This document shows positions 38,709-46,668 of a stretch of 64,000 bases of DNA, piece by piece. The position numbers and the translations under genes are program-made. The stretch lies in assembly GCA_039177555.1 (NCBI GenBank), contig JBCDFV010000015.1, positions 1 through 64,000 of the forward strand, read 5' to 3'. The number at the start of each line of letters is the position of its first letter. Position 1 is the first letter of the stretch. The DNA comes from JANQGH01 sp039177555. GTDB lineage: Bacteria; Pseudomonadota; Alphaproteobacteria; DSM-16000; Inquilinaceae. A model generated the notes under the pieces. The model was not told the DNA's origin. It was given only the letters and a program-made list of their open reading frames with translations, and did no database searches.

Positions 38709-40844
38709 GTGAGTTCCGCAGACCCACAGGCGGCACTTGAGCCCCACCCGTTGGACCGATCGATCGCCAACGTCCTGGCCGTGCTCTTTGCCCTTGTCGT
38801 CGTGATCTACGCCGCCTCCGGCCCGATGTCGGACTTCGTGCGCTGGTTCGTCGAAAGCACGACCCAGGGGTTTGACGAGCTGTCCCGGCGCGATCAGCGA
38901 ACCCTGTTGCGCGAGCATTGGCTGGGGGCGGCCTACCGTACCTTGGAGCGCAACTTCCTGCAGCCGACCGGGCTGATCCTGGGCCTGCCGATCGCCTTTT
39001 CGTTCGCCATCTCGCTGTTGAACCTCCATCGCAGCCCATCCTTGCGGTGGCTGAATTGGGGACTGACCCTCGTCGCGCTGGCCGCGTTCGTGAGTTGGAT
39101 CGTCGAGATCTTCGTCACCGACAGCGGCCTGCTGCCTTCCGCCGCACCGCTCGACTTCGTCATGTTTCCGCTGGCGACGGCGATCACGCTCTACCTGACA
39201 TGGCGGCTGTTCGGCGGCTTCATCGTCGGGTTTTGCCTGTTCTGGGTGGTCTACTTCTTCGTTCGGGGCCTGCTGCCGGACTGGACCGGCATCTTCGCGG
39301 GGTCTGAGGCGACGTTCGCGCAGAACCTGCGCGCCATGGTCCAAAATTTCTGGGCCCAGACCGGCGGCATGTTCGGCCAGCCCTTGCAGGTCGTCTCCGG
39401 CAACGTGCTGATCTTCATCGTTTTCGGCGCTGTCCTGATGGCCTCCGGCGCCGGCGAGTTGCTGATGAAGATCGCCAACCGGCTGACCGGCGGCCTGACG
39501 GGCGGCGCGGCCCATTCGGCGGTCGCCAGTTCGGCCCTGTTCGGCACGCTCTCCGGTGCGGCGATCTCGAACGTCGTTTCAACCGGCGTGATGACCATCC
39601 CGGTGATCAAGCGCGCGGGCTTCCGGGCGCCCTTTGCCGGCGCGGTAGAGGCGGCCGCATCCACGGGCGGCCAGATCATGCCGCCGGTGATGGGCGTGGT
39701 GGCGTTCTTCGTCGCCGGCCAGATCGGCCTGGAATACCGCTACATCGTCGTGGCGGCCATCGTGCCGGCGATCTTCTATTATCTCGGCACCTTTCTGGCG
39801 GTCTATTTCGAGGCGCGCCGCCACGGCATCGGCCCCCTGCCTCGCGAAGCCAGACCCGGCTTGACGCGGACTGAGCGTTGGCAGTGCCTGGTCTTCATCA
39901 TTCCGTTGGGCGTGCTGTCGACCTTTCTCTTCATTCAGCCCTCGGTGCCCAAGGCCGGCTTCTACGGGTTCCTCGCGGCGATCGTGACCTCGCTGGTCCT
40001 GTTCCCAGGCTTCCGGTCGTGGCGCAAAATCTATCGCGCCTTCGTCAATGCCGGTCGCATGGCGGCCTCGATCGTCGTGATCGTGACCGCTATCGGCCTG
40101 ATCGTCGGGCTGATCCAGGTCTCCGGCTTTTCCGGGCGCCTGTCCTTGTTGCTGGCGCAACTGGCGGACGGACCGCTACTGTTGGTGCTGATCGTCGTGG
40201 CGCTGGGTTCGATCGTGCTGGGCATGGGGCTGCCCCCCGGTGCCACTTACTTCATCATCGTCATCGCCCTGTCGTCCGGGATCGACGCGGTCGGCATCCC
40301 GGACCTGACGCTGCACCTGTTCGTCGTCTTCTTCGCCGTGATGTCGACGGTGACGCCGCCGGTCGCACTCGCCGCCTTCGCCGCAGCGCCCATCGCCGGC
40401 GCCGACCCGATCCGCACCGGGTTCGAGGCCGCCAAGATCGGCCTCGCCGGCTTTATCGTGCCCTTCATCTTCGTCTATCACCCGGCGGTGCTGTACAAGC
40501 TGCAAGTGCTGTTCGAATGGTTCGGCGGCGAGCCGGTAAGGTCGCGCGCCATGCTCGACCCGGCCGCGACAAGCTGGCTGGACCTGGGCTGGATCGTCGT
40601 CGCCTTCGTGCTGGCCATCTGGCTGCTGGCCTCGGCATTGGCGGGCTTTGAGAAAGGCCGGCTGACCGCGATAGAGCGCCTGGTACGGGGCGTCGTCGGC
40701 GTCCTGGTACTTTGGCCCCAGATGCTGATTGCCGGTCCGGCCGCTTTGATCGGCCTGGTCCTGATTGCGTTGCACCGTCGCGGCATACTGGCGACGACGG
40801 CTGCGCAAACGTTAAGATCACCAACAACGAATGGGAGGAGATGA
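38709..40844 (+). CDS. TRAP transporter fused permease (TAXI type, DctQM-like)
   Basis: A 711-residue membrane protein joining a DctQ-like N-terminal part and a DctM-like C-terminal part, as in TAXI-type TRAP systems. Many hydrophobic helices are evident; landmarks of the DctM part are HSAVASSALFGTLSGAAISNVVSTG (in two pieces), GGQIMPPVMGVVAFF and LGMGLPPGATYFI. The GTG at 38709 is taken as start because it precedes SSADPQ and the first helix; the in-frame upstream region looks non-coding. The SBP gene begins 1 bp after its stop. The system probably imports a carboxylate using the sodium gradient. Confidence 0.92.
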   Translation: MSSADPQAALEPHPLDRSIANVLAVLFALVVVIYAASGPMSDFVRWFVESTTQGFDELSRRDQRTLLREHWLGAAYRTLERNFLQPTGLILGLPIAFSFAISLLNLHRSPSLRWLNWGLTLVALAAFVSWIVEIFVTDSGLLPSAAPLDFVMFPLATAITLYLTWRLFGGFIVGFCLFWVVYFFVRGLLPDWTGIFAGSEATFAQNLRAMVQNFWAQTGGMFGQPLQVVSGNVLIFIVFGAVLMASGAGELLMKIANRLTGGLTGGAAHSAVASSALFGTLSGAAISNVVSTGVMTIPVIKRAGFRAPFAGAVEAAASTGGQIMPPVMGVVAFFVAGQIGLEYRYIVVAAIVPAIFYYLGTFLAVYFEARRHGIGPLPREARPGLTRTERWQCLVFIIPLGVLSTFLFIQPSVPKAGFYGFLAAIVTSLVLFPGFRSWRKIYRAFVNAGRMAASIVVIVTAIGLIVGLIQVSGFSGRLSLLLAQLADGPLLLVLIVVALGSIVLGMGLPPGATYFIIVIALSSGIDAVGIPDLTLHLFVVFFAVMSTVTPPVALAAFAAAPIAGADPIRTGFEAAKIGLAGFIVPFIFVYHPAVLYKLQVLFEWFGGEPVRSRAMLDPAATSWLDLGWIVVAFVLAIWLLASALAGFEKGRLTAIERLVRGVVGVLVLWPQMLIAGPAALIGLVLIALHRRGILATTAAQTLRSPTTNGRR

Positions 40845-40845
40845 C

Positions 40846-41823
40846 ATGAAGAGACTTCTTGCCGGTACTGTCCTGACGGCCGCGCTGATCGGCGGGCCTG
40901 CTTTGGCGCAGGATCAGACGCTGCGCATGGCGACCATCGCACCCAGCCTGGGCCAGGCGATCACCATGGCGACCTTCGCCAACATCGTGTCCGACAATCT
41001 GGACGACATCACCATCGAGGTTGCGGGCGGCGGTGCGGCCACCCTGCACCAGCTTGAGGTCGGTCGCGGCAATCTCGACATGTCGATGACCTCGCCGACC
41101 ATCTACAATCTGATGACCGCCGGGGCCGCCATGTACCAAAACGAGGCGGACGCGGCCGAGGCGTCGGAGAATGTCCGGCTTTTGATGTGGTATCCGTACG
41201 GCCAGTACCATTTCGCGGTGCGCGGCGACAGCGACATCACCGTGCTGGATGATCTGGAGGGGGCCACAGTCTTCCTCGGGCCCCAGGGCGGTGGCGCCTA
41301 TAACGCGGCCAGCCGCTGGATCGAGGCCACCACCGGCCTCGTGGCCGGCGAGGATTACGAGGCCATCAGCGCCAACTGGCAGACCGGCTTCCAGGCCTTC
41401 CTGGACGGCACGATCGACATGTACACCAATGGCTGTCTCGACCCGTGCCAGCAGTTCATCCAGTTTACCGAGACCGAGCCGGTGCGGTTCCTGGGGCCGG
41501 AGGACGACCAGGGCGCGGCGGTCGACGAGTTCCTCGGCAACTTCCGCTATCGCGAGGAGGTACCGGCGGGCGTCTATGGGAACCAGGTCAATGAAGGCCC
41601 GGTGATGTCCATGAACACCGCCGTGGGCATCGGCGTGCGCGCCGACCTGGATGAGGAAACGGTCTACCGCATCACCCGTGCCTTTTGGGAAAACCTGGGC
41701 CAGGTGACCTCCGAAGCGCCCTGGGTCGAGGCCATCGACATCGACTACGCCGCCCAAAAACTCGGCCATATGCAGCTTCACCCGGGGGCGGAGCGCTACT
41801 ACCGCGAGGCGGGCGTGCTCTGA
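40846..41823 (+). CDS. TAXI-family TRAP transporter solute-binding protein
   Basis: A 325-residue periplasmic binding protein. Signal peptide residues 1-21 (MKRLLAGTVLTAALIGGPALA), then a TAXI-type mature chain: LRMATIAPSLGQAI, VAGGGAATLHQLEVGRG and a YNAASRW segment. Strong ribosome-binding site GGGAGGAG. It lies 1 bp after the fused permease, giving the full two-gene TAXI transporter. Substrate not predictable. It converges on the Tat-SDR gene; a GGGAGG/CCTCCC hairpin at 41901-41921 lies between them without a T-tract. Confidence 0.92.
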   Translation: MKRLLAGTVLTAALIGGPALAQDQTLRMATIAPSLGQAITMATFANIVSDNLDDITIEVAGGGAATLHQLEVGRGNLDMSMTSPTIYNLMTAGAAMYQNEADAAEASENVRLLMWYPYGQYHFAVRGDSDITVLDDLEGATVFLGPQGGGAYNAASRWIEATTGLVAGEDYEAISANWQTGFQAFLDGTIDMYTNGCLDPCQQFIQFTETEPVRFLGPEDDQGAAVDEFLGNFRYREEVPAGVYGNQVNEGPVMSMNTAVGIGVRADLDEETVYRITRAFWENLGQVTSEAPWVEAIDIDYAAQKLGHMQLHPGAERYYREAGVL

Positions 41824-41950
41824 CCAGTGGATGATGCCCGCCGTATGTCCTAGGACTGCGGCGACAGGGCTGCCGAGACTCACGCCGCGATAGCTTAGGT
41901 GGGAGGTGGAAAACTCCTCCCCTCAAATGCGTTATCGCGGCGGTCGAGCA

Positions 41951-42919
41951 TCATGCCGGGAACTGGGCATTGGCGCCGGCGGCGACGTCGAACACGTCGC
42001 CGGAGATCAGCGAGGATGTTTCGCTGCACAGGAAACTCACGCAGTCGCCGATCCGCGACGGTTCATAGAGGCCGACATCCGGCAAGATGTGCCGCGCCTT
42101 GGCCCCTTCGTTGAACTGTTCGAAGGTGATCGTGGTGCCGGGCTGCAAGTTCGACAGGATGTAGTCATTGTCCAAAAGCCCGGTCCGCACCAGCGTCGGG
42201 CAGACCGCATTGCATCGGATGCCCGACGGGCCCAACGCCAAAGCGGTGCTCTTGGCAAGCCCGATCACCGCCCACTTGGTTGCGCCGTAGACGGGGAAGT
42301 TCGCGCTGCCGATCCGCCCGGTGACGGACGACATCAGGATCACCCGGCCCGCGCCCTGCTCGCGCAGGACCGGCGTCGCGGCCTGGATGGTCTTGATCAC
42401 GCCCTTCAGGTTGATGTCGATCACCAGGCTCAACTCGTCTTCGGAGAATTGCTCCAGCGCCCCGATCTGGGTGATCCCGGCGTTCGCGACCACGAAATCG
42501 AGGCTGCCGAACGTATCGACGCCCCGCTGTATCGCTGCCTGTTGGGCGTCGAAGTCGCGCACGTCGCCCGTCACGTCGATACAGCCGACGCCCATCGCTT
42601 CGACCGCCGCCTTGGTTTCGGCAAGATCCTGCGCCGTTGCCAGCGGATAGGGCACTTCGGCGATCTGCGCGGCCACGTCGTAAAGGACGATGTTCGCGCC
42701 GCCCGCGGCCAGCGCCTCGGCGCAGGCCCGCCCGATGCCACGTGCGGCACCAGTGACAAAGGCGGTTTTGCCTTCGAATTCGCGGCGCGCTTCGCCTTGG
42801 GCGGAGGCCTGCCCCGCCAAAGCTGCCGCCACGCCGATACCCGCGCCGCCGGCAAGTAGCGCGCGGCGCGTGGGCTGGGGTACAGTGGTGGCTTCGTCTG
42901 TCGTGCGATCGGCAACCAT
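41951..42919 (-). CDS. Tat-exported SDR with mycofactocin-coupled-type insert
   Basis: A 322-residue short-chain dehydrogenase. Residues 17-41 hold a twin-arginine signal (TRRALLAGG with a hydrophobic stretch and ASAQ cleavage region). The Rossmann motif is TGAARGIG (57-64), and the catalytic Ser is followed by YGATK. Between strand 2 and the next helix it carries an insert, residues about 81-106, reading AAQIAEVPYPLAT and DLAETKAAVEAMG, which resembles the insert of mycofactocin-coupled nicotinoprotein SDRs (TIGR03971-like). Export by Tat would fit a protein with tightly bound NAD. It is divergent from a TetR regulator with two shared operators. Confidence 0.85.
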   Translation of the reverse strand: MVADRTTDEATTVPQPTRRALLAGGAGIGVAAALAGQASAQGEARREFEGKTAFVTGAARGIGRACAEALAAGGANIVLYDVAAQIAEVPYPLATAQDLAETKAAVEAMGVGCIDVTGDVRDFDAQQAAIQRGVDTFGSLDFVVANAGITQIGALEQFSEDELSLVIDINLKGVIKTIQAATPVLREQGAGRVILMSSVTGRIGSANFPVYGATKWAVIGLAKSTALALGPSGIRCNAVCPTLVRTGLLDNDYILSNLQPGTTITFEQFNEGAKARHILPDVGLYEPSRIGDCVSFLCSETSSLISGDVFDVAAGANAQFPA

Positions 42920-42980
42920 GTCTGCCTCATCAATACCGGGTGCTCGTTCAATGCGGATCCGTCACACCGCCGAGCCACAT

Positions 42981-42996
42981 GTAATCAATCGTTTAC
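42981..42996. promoter_or_regulatory. Putative TetR operator 1 between SDR and tetR genes
   Basis: GTAATCAATCGTTTAC, an imperfect 16-bp dyad (outer GTAA/TTAC paired). A related copy lies at 43018-43033. It is 61 bp before the SDR start on one side and 52 bp before the regulator on the other. Confidence 0.5.
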
Positions 42997-43017
42997 TTGA
43001 CGCAGGACGCGACGTAA

Positions 43018-43033
43018 GTCAACAAGCGATTAC
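43018..43033. promoter_or_regulatory. Putative TetR operator 2 between SDR and tetR genes
   Basis: GTCAACAAGCGATTAC, which in reverse orientation shares the GTAATC and GTTxAC half-sites of the copy at 42981-42996. The centres are 37 bp apart. Placed 15 bp before the tetR start it could mediate autoregulation. Confidence 0.5.
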
Positions 43034-43048
43034 ATCTGCGGAGATGCG

Positions 43049-43609
43049 ATGAGCCAGCCGAGAAAACGCGATGCCGAGGCCACGACGGAACGCATCCTGG
43101 TTGCCGCGCAACAGACGTTTCACGACAAGGGCTATGACGCCGCCACGACACGCGAAATCGCCGACCGCGCCGGCGTGAACCTGGCCCTGATAACGCGCTA
43201 TTTCGGGTCGAAGCGCGGCCTATTCGAAAGGGCCGTCCTGCCGCACCTTAGCCTTGGCTGGTTCTTGAAGGATGGTCTGCAGGACGGCGCGTCGCGGCTC
43301 GCCGACTTCTATGTCGATACGGCGCTTAAGGGCCAGTTCGATCCGTTCGTCGTGCTGCTGCGCTCACTTTCAAGCGCCGAAGCGGGCCCGATGCTGGTGG
43401 ACGCGATCCAGAAGCAGGCCCTCGATCCCCTTCAAGAGGCCATTGGCGGACCCGAGGCAGAAGCCCGCGCCACCCTTGTCGCCACGCAACTGGCCGGCCT
43501 GATTCTTTGGTTCCGGGTCATGGACAAACGTCCGCGCGACGTGCAAACGCGCGAGCGACTACGAAAAATGCTGACCGACCATCTTTCCGGCCTGCTGACA
43601 CCGGAATAG
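43049..43609 (+). CDS. TetR-family transcriptional regulator
   Basis: A 186-residue TetR protein. The N-terminal helix-turn-helix is typical: TERILVAAQQTFHDKGYDAATTREIADRAGVN and then ITRYFGSKRGLFERAV (given here as separate parts, residues about 13-62). The C-terminal ligand domain is variable. The ATG at 43049 has GGAG 5 nt upstream. It is divergent from the Tat-SDR gene with two similar dyads between, so it very probably represses that gene and itself. The ligand is unknown. Confidence 0.92.
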   Translation: MSQPRKRDAEATTERILVAAQQTFHDKGYDAATTREIADRAGVNLALITRYFGSKRGLFERAVLPHLSLGWFLKDGLQDGASRLADFYVDTALKGQFDPFVVLLRSLSSAEAGPMLVDAIQKQALDPLQEAIGGPEAEARATLVATQLAGLILWFRVMDKRPRDVQTRERLRKMLTDHLSGLLTPE

Positions 43610-43648
43610 GCCGAGCGCGGCAAATCCAGCGCCTCGCGTCGACGCCGA

Positions 43649-44404
43649 TCAAGCAAAGCGGACCGAAACCCCGCCGTCCGCGATGAGGGGGCTGCCGGTG
43701 ACGAAGCTGGCCCGGTCCGACAGTAGGAACAGCGCGGCCTGCGCGATTTCTTCCGGCTGCGCCATCCGCTTCACCGGATGCAGGCTTTCGATGAAGGCAT
43801 GCGCGTCGGAATCGTCGCCGGCCATCGCCGTCTTGGTACCGCCGGGCAGAAGCGCGCTGACACGGATGCCTTCGGCGGCATGGTCAACCGTAAGAGACTG
43901 GGTCAGGCCGATCAGACCCGCCTTCGCCGCCGCATAGGCTGCCATACCCGGCAAACCGCCATTGCTGTAGCCAACAAAGGAGGAAGTGAAAACCAGAGCG
44001 CCGCCGCCGCGTGATTTCAATGCGGGAATCTGGACTTTGGCGGCCAGAAAGGCGCTGGTCAAGTTGGCATCGACAACCGCATGCCAGTTGGCCTCACTCG
44101 TCTCAAAAACGGGGCCCATATCGCCGACGATGCCGGCATTGTTGAAGGCACCGTCCAGCCCACCAAACTCGGCTTGTGCAAGATCAACCAGGGACCGCGC
44201 ATAGGCCGCATCCGTGACGTCACCGGCGAGGTGGACGGCACTCCCGCCATTCTGCCGTATCTGTTCGACGATTTCCGCCAACACGGCCTCGCGCCGGGCG
44301 GCAAGGACCACATTGGCGCCCTCGGCGGCAAACAGCCGGGCCGCGGCCGCCCCGATGCCACTGCTGGCGCCGGTGACGATGATGATCTTGTCTCTTAGTT
44401 CCAC
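43649..44404 (-). CDS. SDR-family oxidoreductase
   Basis: A 251-residue classical short-chain dehydrogenase: TGASSGIG (residues 12-19) for NAD(P), NNAG, FTSSFVG with the catalytic Ser, YAAAKAGLIG with Tyr and Lys, and the C-terminal FVTGSPLIADGGVSVRFA. The GSSGIG-adjacent residue pattern (AARRE after strand 2) suggests NADP(H). No signal peptide, unlike the SDR at 41951. It is convergent with tetR and divergent from the MDR reductase. Substrate unknown. Confidence 0.9.
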   Translation of the reverse strand: MELRDKIIIVTGASSGIGAAAARLFAAEGANVVLAARREAVLAEIVEQIRQNGGSAVHLAGDVTDAAYARSLVDLAQAEFGGLDGAFNNAGIVGDMGPVFETSEANWHAVVDANLTSAFLAAKVQIPALKSRGGGALVFTSSFVGYSNGGLPGMAAYAAAKAGLIGLTQSLTVDHAAEGIRVSALLPGGTKTAMAGDDSDAHAFIESLHPVKRMAQPEEIAQAALFLLSDRASFVTGSPLIADGGVSVRFA

Positions 44405-44645
44405 GACTGCACCTCATGACGGGACTGGGGTGCCGCGACCCTAGAGATGCGTGGCGAGGACCGCCCACCCGCTTCATGCGGTTCGCGCAAACGTCCCGGC
44501 AGACAAGGTCGTCATCGCCGTCCAAACAGCATCGGCCGGCTCATTTGCGCCAATCGGCGGCAGCTTTGATGGGCATCAATTGCGACACCTTCGTCCGGTG
44601 CATAATCCAATCGAGCCCCCTTGCCCCCACTCAATGGTCTCGCCC

Positions 44646-45668
44646 ATGCCCAACACCCGCGTCGTCATCAGAGAGTTTGGGGGGCCCGACGTGCTGGACG
44701 TGGTCACCGACGATCGGCTGCCGGAGCCACAGGGTTCGCAAGTGCGCGTCAAGGTGCTGACCACAAGCGCGGCCTTCACCGACGTGATGATCCGCAAGGG
44801 CCTCTATCCGGACGTGAAGGCACGGCCGCCCTTTGCGCTGGGTTACGATCTGGTCGGAATTGTCGACAAGCCCGGCCCCGACGCCAAGCGCTATCGCCCC
44901 GGCCAGCGGGTCGCAGACCTGACCACGATCGGTGCCTATGCGGAGTATGTCTGCCTGCCCGAGGCGGAGTTGGTGCCGGTGCCTGAAGATGTCGATCCGG
45001 TTGAGGCCGTCAGCGTCATCCTATCGTTCGTCACGCCCTATCAGATGCTCCACCGGGTCGCCAAAGTGACGGAAGGCCAGCGCATTCTGGTTCACGGCGC
45101 CGGCGGGGCGGTCGGCACCGCCATGCTTCAGCTTGCCCGCCTGGCGCATGTCGAGGCCTTCGGCACGGATACCATCACCAAGCATGACGTGATCAGCGAA
45201 CTTGGCGGCGTCGCCATCGACAGCGATCCGGAGAATTTGGAGGCCCGCTTGAAGGCGGCGACCGGCGGCGGCGTCGACGTCGTTTTCGATGCGCTGGGCG
45301 GCGAGAGCCTGAACCGCTCGCTCCACATCCTGAAGCCGGGCGGCATGCTGGTCGCCTATGGTTTTCAGAATATGGTGATGGGCAAAGGCGGCAGCATCCC
45401 GCTTGACTTCATCAAGCTGAAGCTCTGGGACCTGCTGCCCAACGGCCACGCGACCTCGTTTTACGCCATCGGCTCCATGCGTCGGCATCACCCGGAATGG
45501 TTCAAGGAAGACTTGGCCCGGATGTTCACGCTGTTGTCGCAAGGGAAGATCAAGCCCTTGATCGCCAGAACGATGCCCCTCGCCGAGGCGCGTCGGGCGC
45601 ATGAACTGATCGAGGCGGGCGAGGCCAAGGGCAAGATCGTGCTGCTGGTCGGCGACCAGACGCGGTAA
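44646..45668 (+). CDS. Zinc-independent medium-chain reductase (quinone oxidoreductase-like)
   Basis: A 340-residue MDR-superfamily NAD(P)H reductase of the quinone-oxidoreductase type. The GroES-like domain (VIREFGGPDVLDV, TDVMIRKGLYP) lacks the structural and catalytic zinc ligands of alcohol dehydrogenases. The nucleotide-binding domain has ILVHGAGGAVGTAMLQLAR. The ATG at 44646 gives normal length; the frame is open 65 codons further upstream. It is divergent from the SDR gene and converges on prpB with a 24-bp gap. Likely acts on quinones or enones. Confidence 0.88.
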   Translation: MPNTRVVIREFGGPDVLDVVTDDRLPEPQGSQVRVKVLTTSAAFTDVMIRKGLYPDVKARPPFALGYDLVGIVDKPGPDAKRYRPGQRVADLTTIGAYAEYVCLPEAELVPVPEDVDPVEAVSVILSFVTPYQMLHRVAKVTEGQRILVHGAGGAVGTAMLQLARLAHVEAFGTDTITKHDVISELGGVAIDSDPENLEARLKAATGGGVDVVFDALGGESLNRSLHILKPGGMLVAYGFQNMVMGKGGSIPLDFIKLKLWDLLPNGHATSFYAIGSMRRHHPEWFKEDLARMFTLLSQGKIKPLIARTMPLAEARRAHELIEAGEAKGKIVLLVGDQTR

Positions 45669-45692
45669 CGGCCACGGCTGCGGGCTGGCCGT

Positions 45693-46586
45693 CTAGAGCT
45701 TGAAGTTGTAAATCGCCTGGTCGAAGCGGTTGTAGTCTTCGTAGCGGATCAGATCATAGAGTTCCTGGCGGGTCTGCATCCTGTCGGTAATGTCCCGCTG
45801 CGTGCCGGTCTCAGCGATATGGTCCAGCGCGTCGAGCGTGGCCTTCATTGCGATCCGCAGCGTCGTGACCGGATAGATGACCAGTTTGGCACCGAGATCC
45901 CGCAGTTCCTGCGCGCTAAGCAGTTTGGATTTGCCGAACTCCGTCATGTTCGCCAGCAAGGGGCCGGGAATGTCCGCCGACGCCCGGCGCCATTCGGCCT
46001 CGTCAGCCAACGCCTCGGCAAAGACCATGTCGGCACCGGCCTCCAGATAGGCCCCTGCACGTTCGATCATGGGGTCCAGCCCCTCCACCGCGCGCGCGTC
46101 GGTTCGGGCGATCAGCAGCAGGTTATCGTCACGCCGTGCATCCACCGCGCCCTTGATCCGCTGGATCATGTCGGCGATCGGGACGACGGCCTTGCCGTCA
46201 AGATGGCCGCACCGTTTCGGGTTCACCTGATCCTCAAGATGCAGGCCGGCGAGCCCACGTTCCTCCATCATGCGCACGGTTCGCGCCACGCTCATCGGCT
46301 CGCCGAAGCCGGTATCGCAGTCGACGATCGTCGGCAGGTCGGTGACCCGCGCGATCTGTTCGGCCCGGTTCGCCACCTCGGTCAGCGTCGTCAGGCCGAT
46401 ATCCGGCAGGCCCAGATCGGCGGACAAGACCGCGCCCGAGACGTAGACCGCTTCGAAACCGGCGCGCTCGATCCCCATGGCGACCAGGGGGGAAAAGGCT
46501 CCGGGCGCGCGCACGATCGTATCGCCGCGAAGGTGGTCGCGAAGGCGCTGACGCTTGTCGCCGGCACTTAGCTGAGAAAACAGCAT
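45693..46586 (-). CDS. prpB: 2-methylisocitrate lyase (PrpB-type)
   Basis: A 297-residue PEP mutase/isocitrate lyase superfamily enzyme that splits 2-methylisocitrate to succinate and pyruvate. DCDTGFGEP holds the Mg-binding acids, HLEDQVNPKRCGH carries the catalytic Cys (KRCGH), and the ARTDARAVEG and ANMTEFGKS segments match PrpB. ATG 46586 is preferred; 21 upstream codons in the open frame look spurious. It is the last gene of the acnD-prpF-rraA-like-tctCBA-prpB operon, 82 bp after tctA. Confidence 0.92.
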   Translation of the reverse strand: MLFSQLSAGDKRQRLRDHLRGDTIVRAPGAFSPLVAMGIERAGFEAVYVSGAVLSADLGLPDIGLTTLTEVANRAEQIARVTDLPTIVDCDTGFGEPMSVARTVRMMEERGLAGLHLEDQVNPKRCGHLDGKAVVPIADMIQRIKGAVDARRDDNLLLIARTDARAVEGLDPMIERAGAYLEAGADMVFAEALADEAEWRRASADIPGPLLANMTEFGKSKLLSAQELRDLGAKLVIYPVTTLRIAMKATLDALDHIAETGTQRDITDRMQTRQELYDLIRYEDYNRFDQAIYNFKL

Positions 46587-46668
46587 TCCATTCGTCCCAA
46601 TTTTGGAAACAGTCCACCGTTGCGGCTGGCGCCCGGCCAGCCGCAACAAAAACCAATTGGTGGCGACG

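Noticed and set aside
41901..41921. GGGAGG/CCTCCC hairpin between the TAXI binding protein and the Tat-SDR
   Set aside because: Only a 6-bp stem with no T-tract on either strand; not enough to call a terminator.
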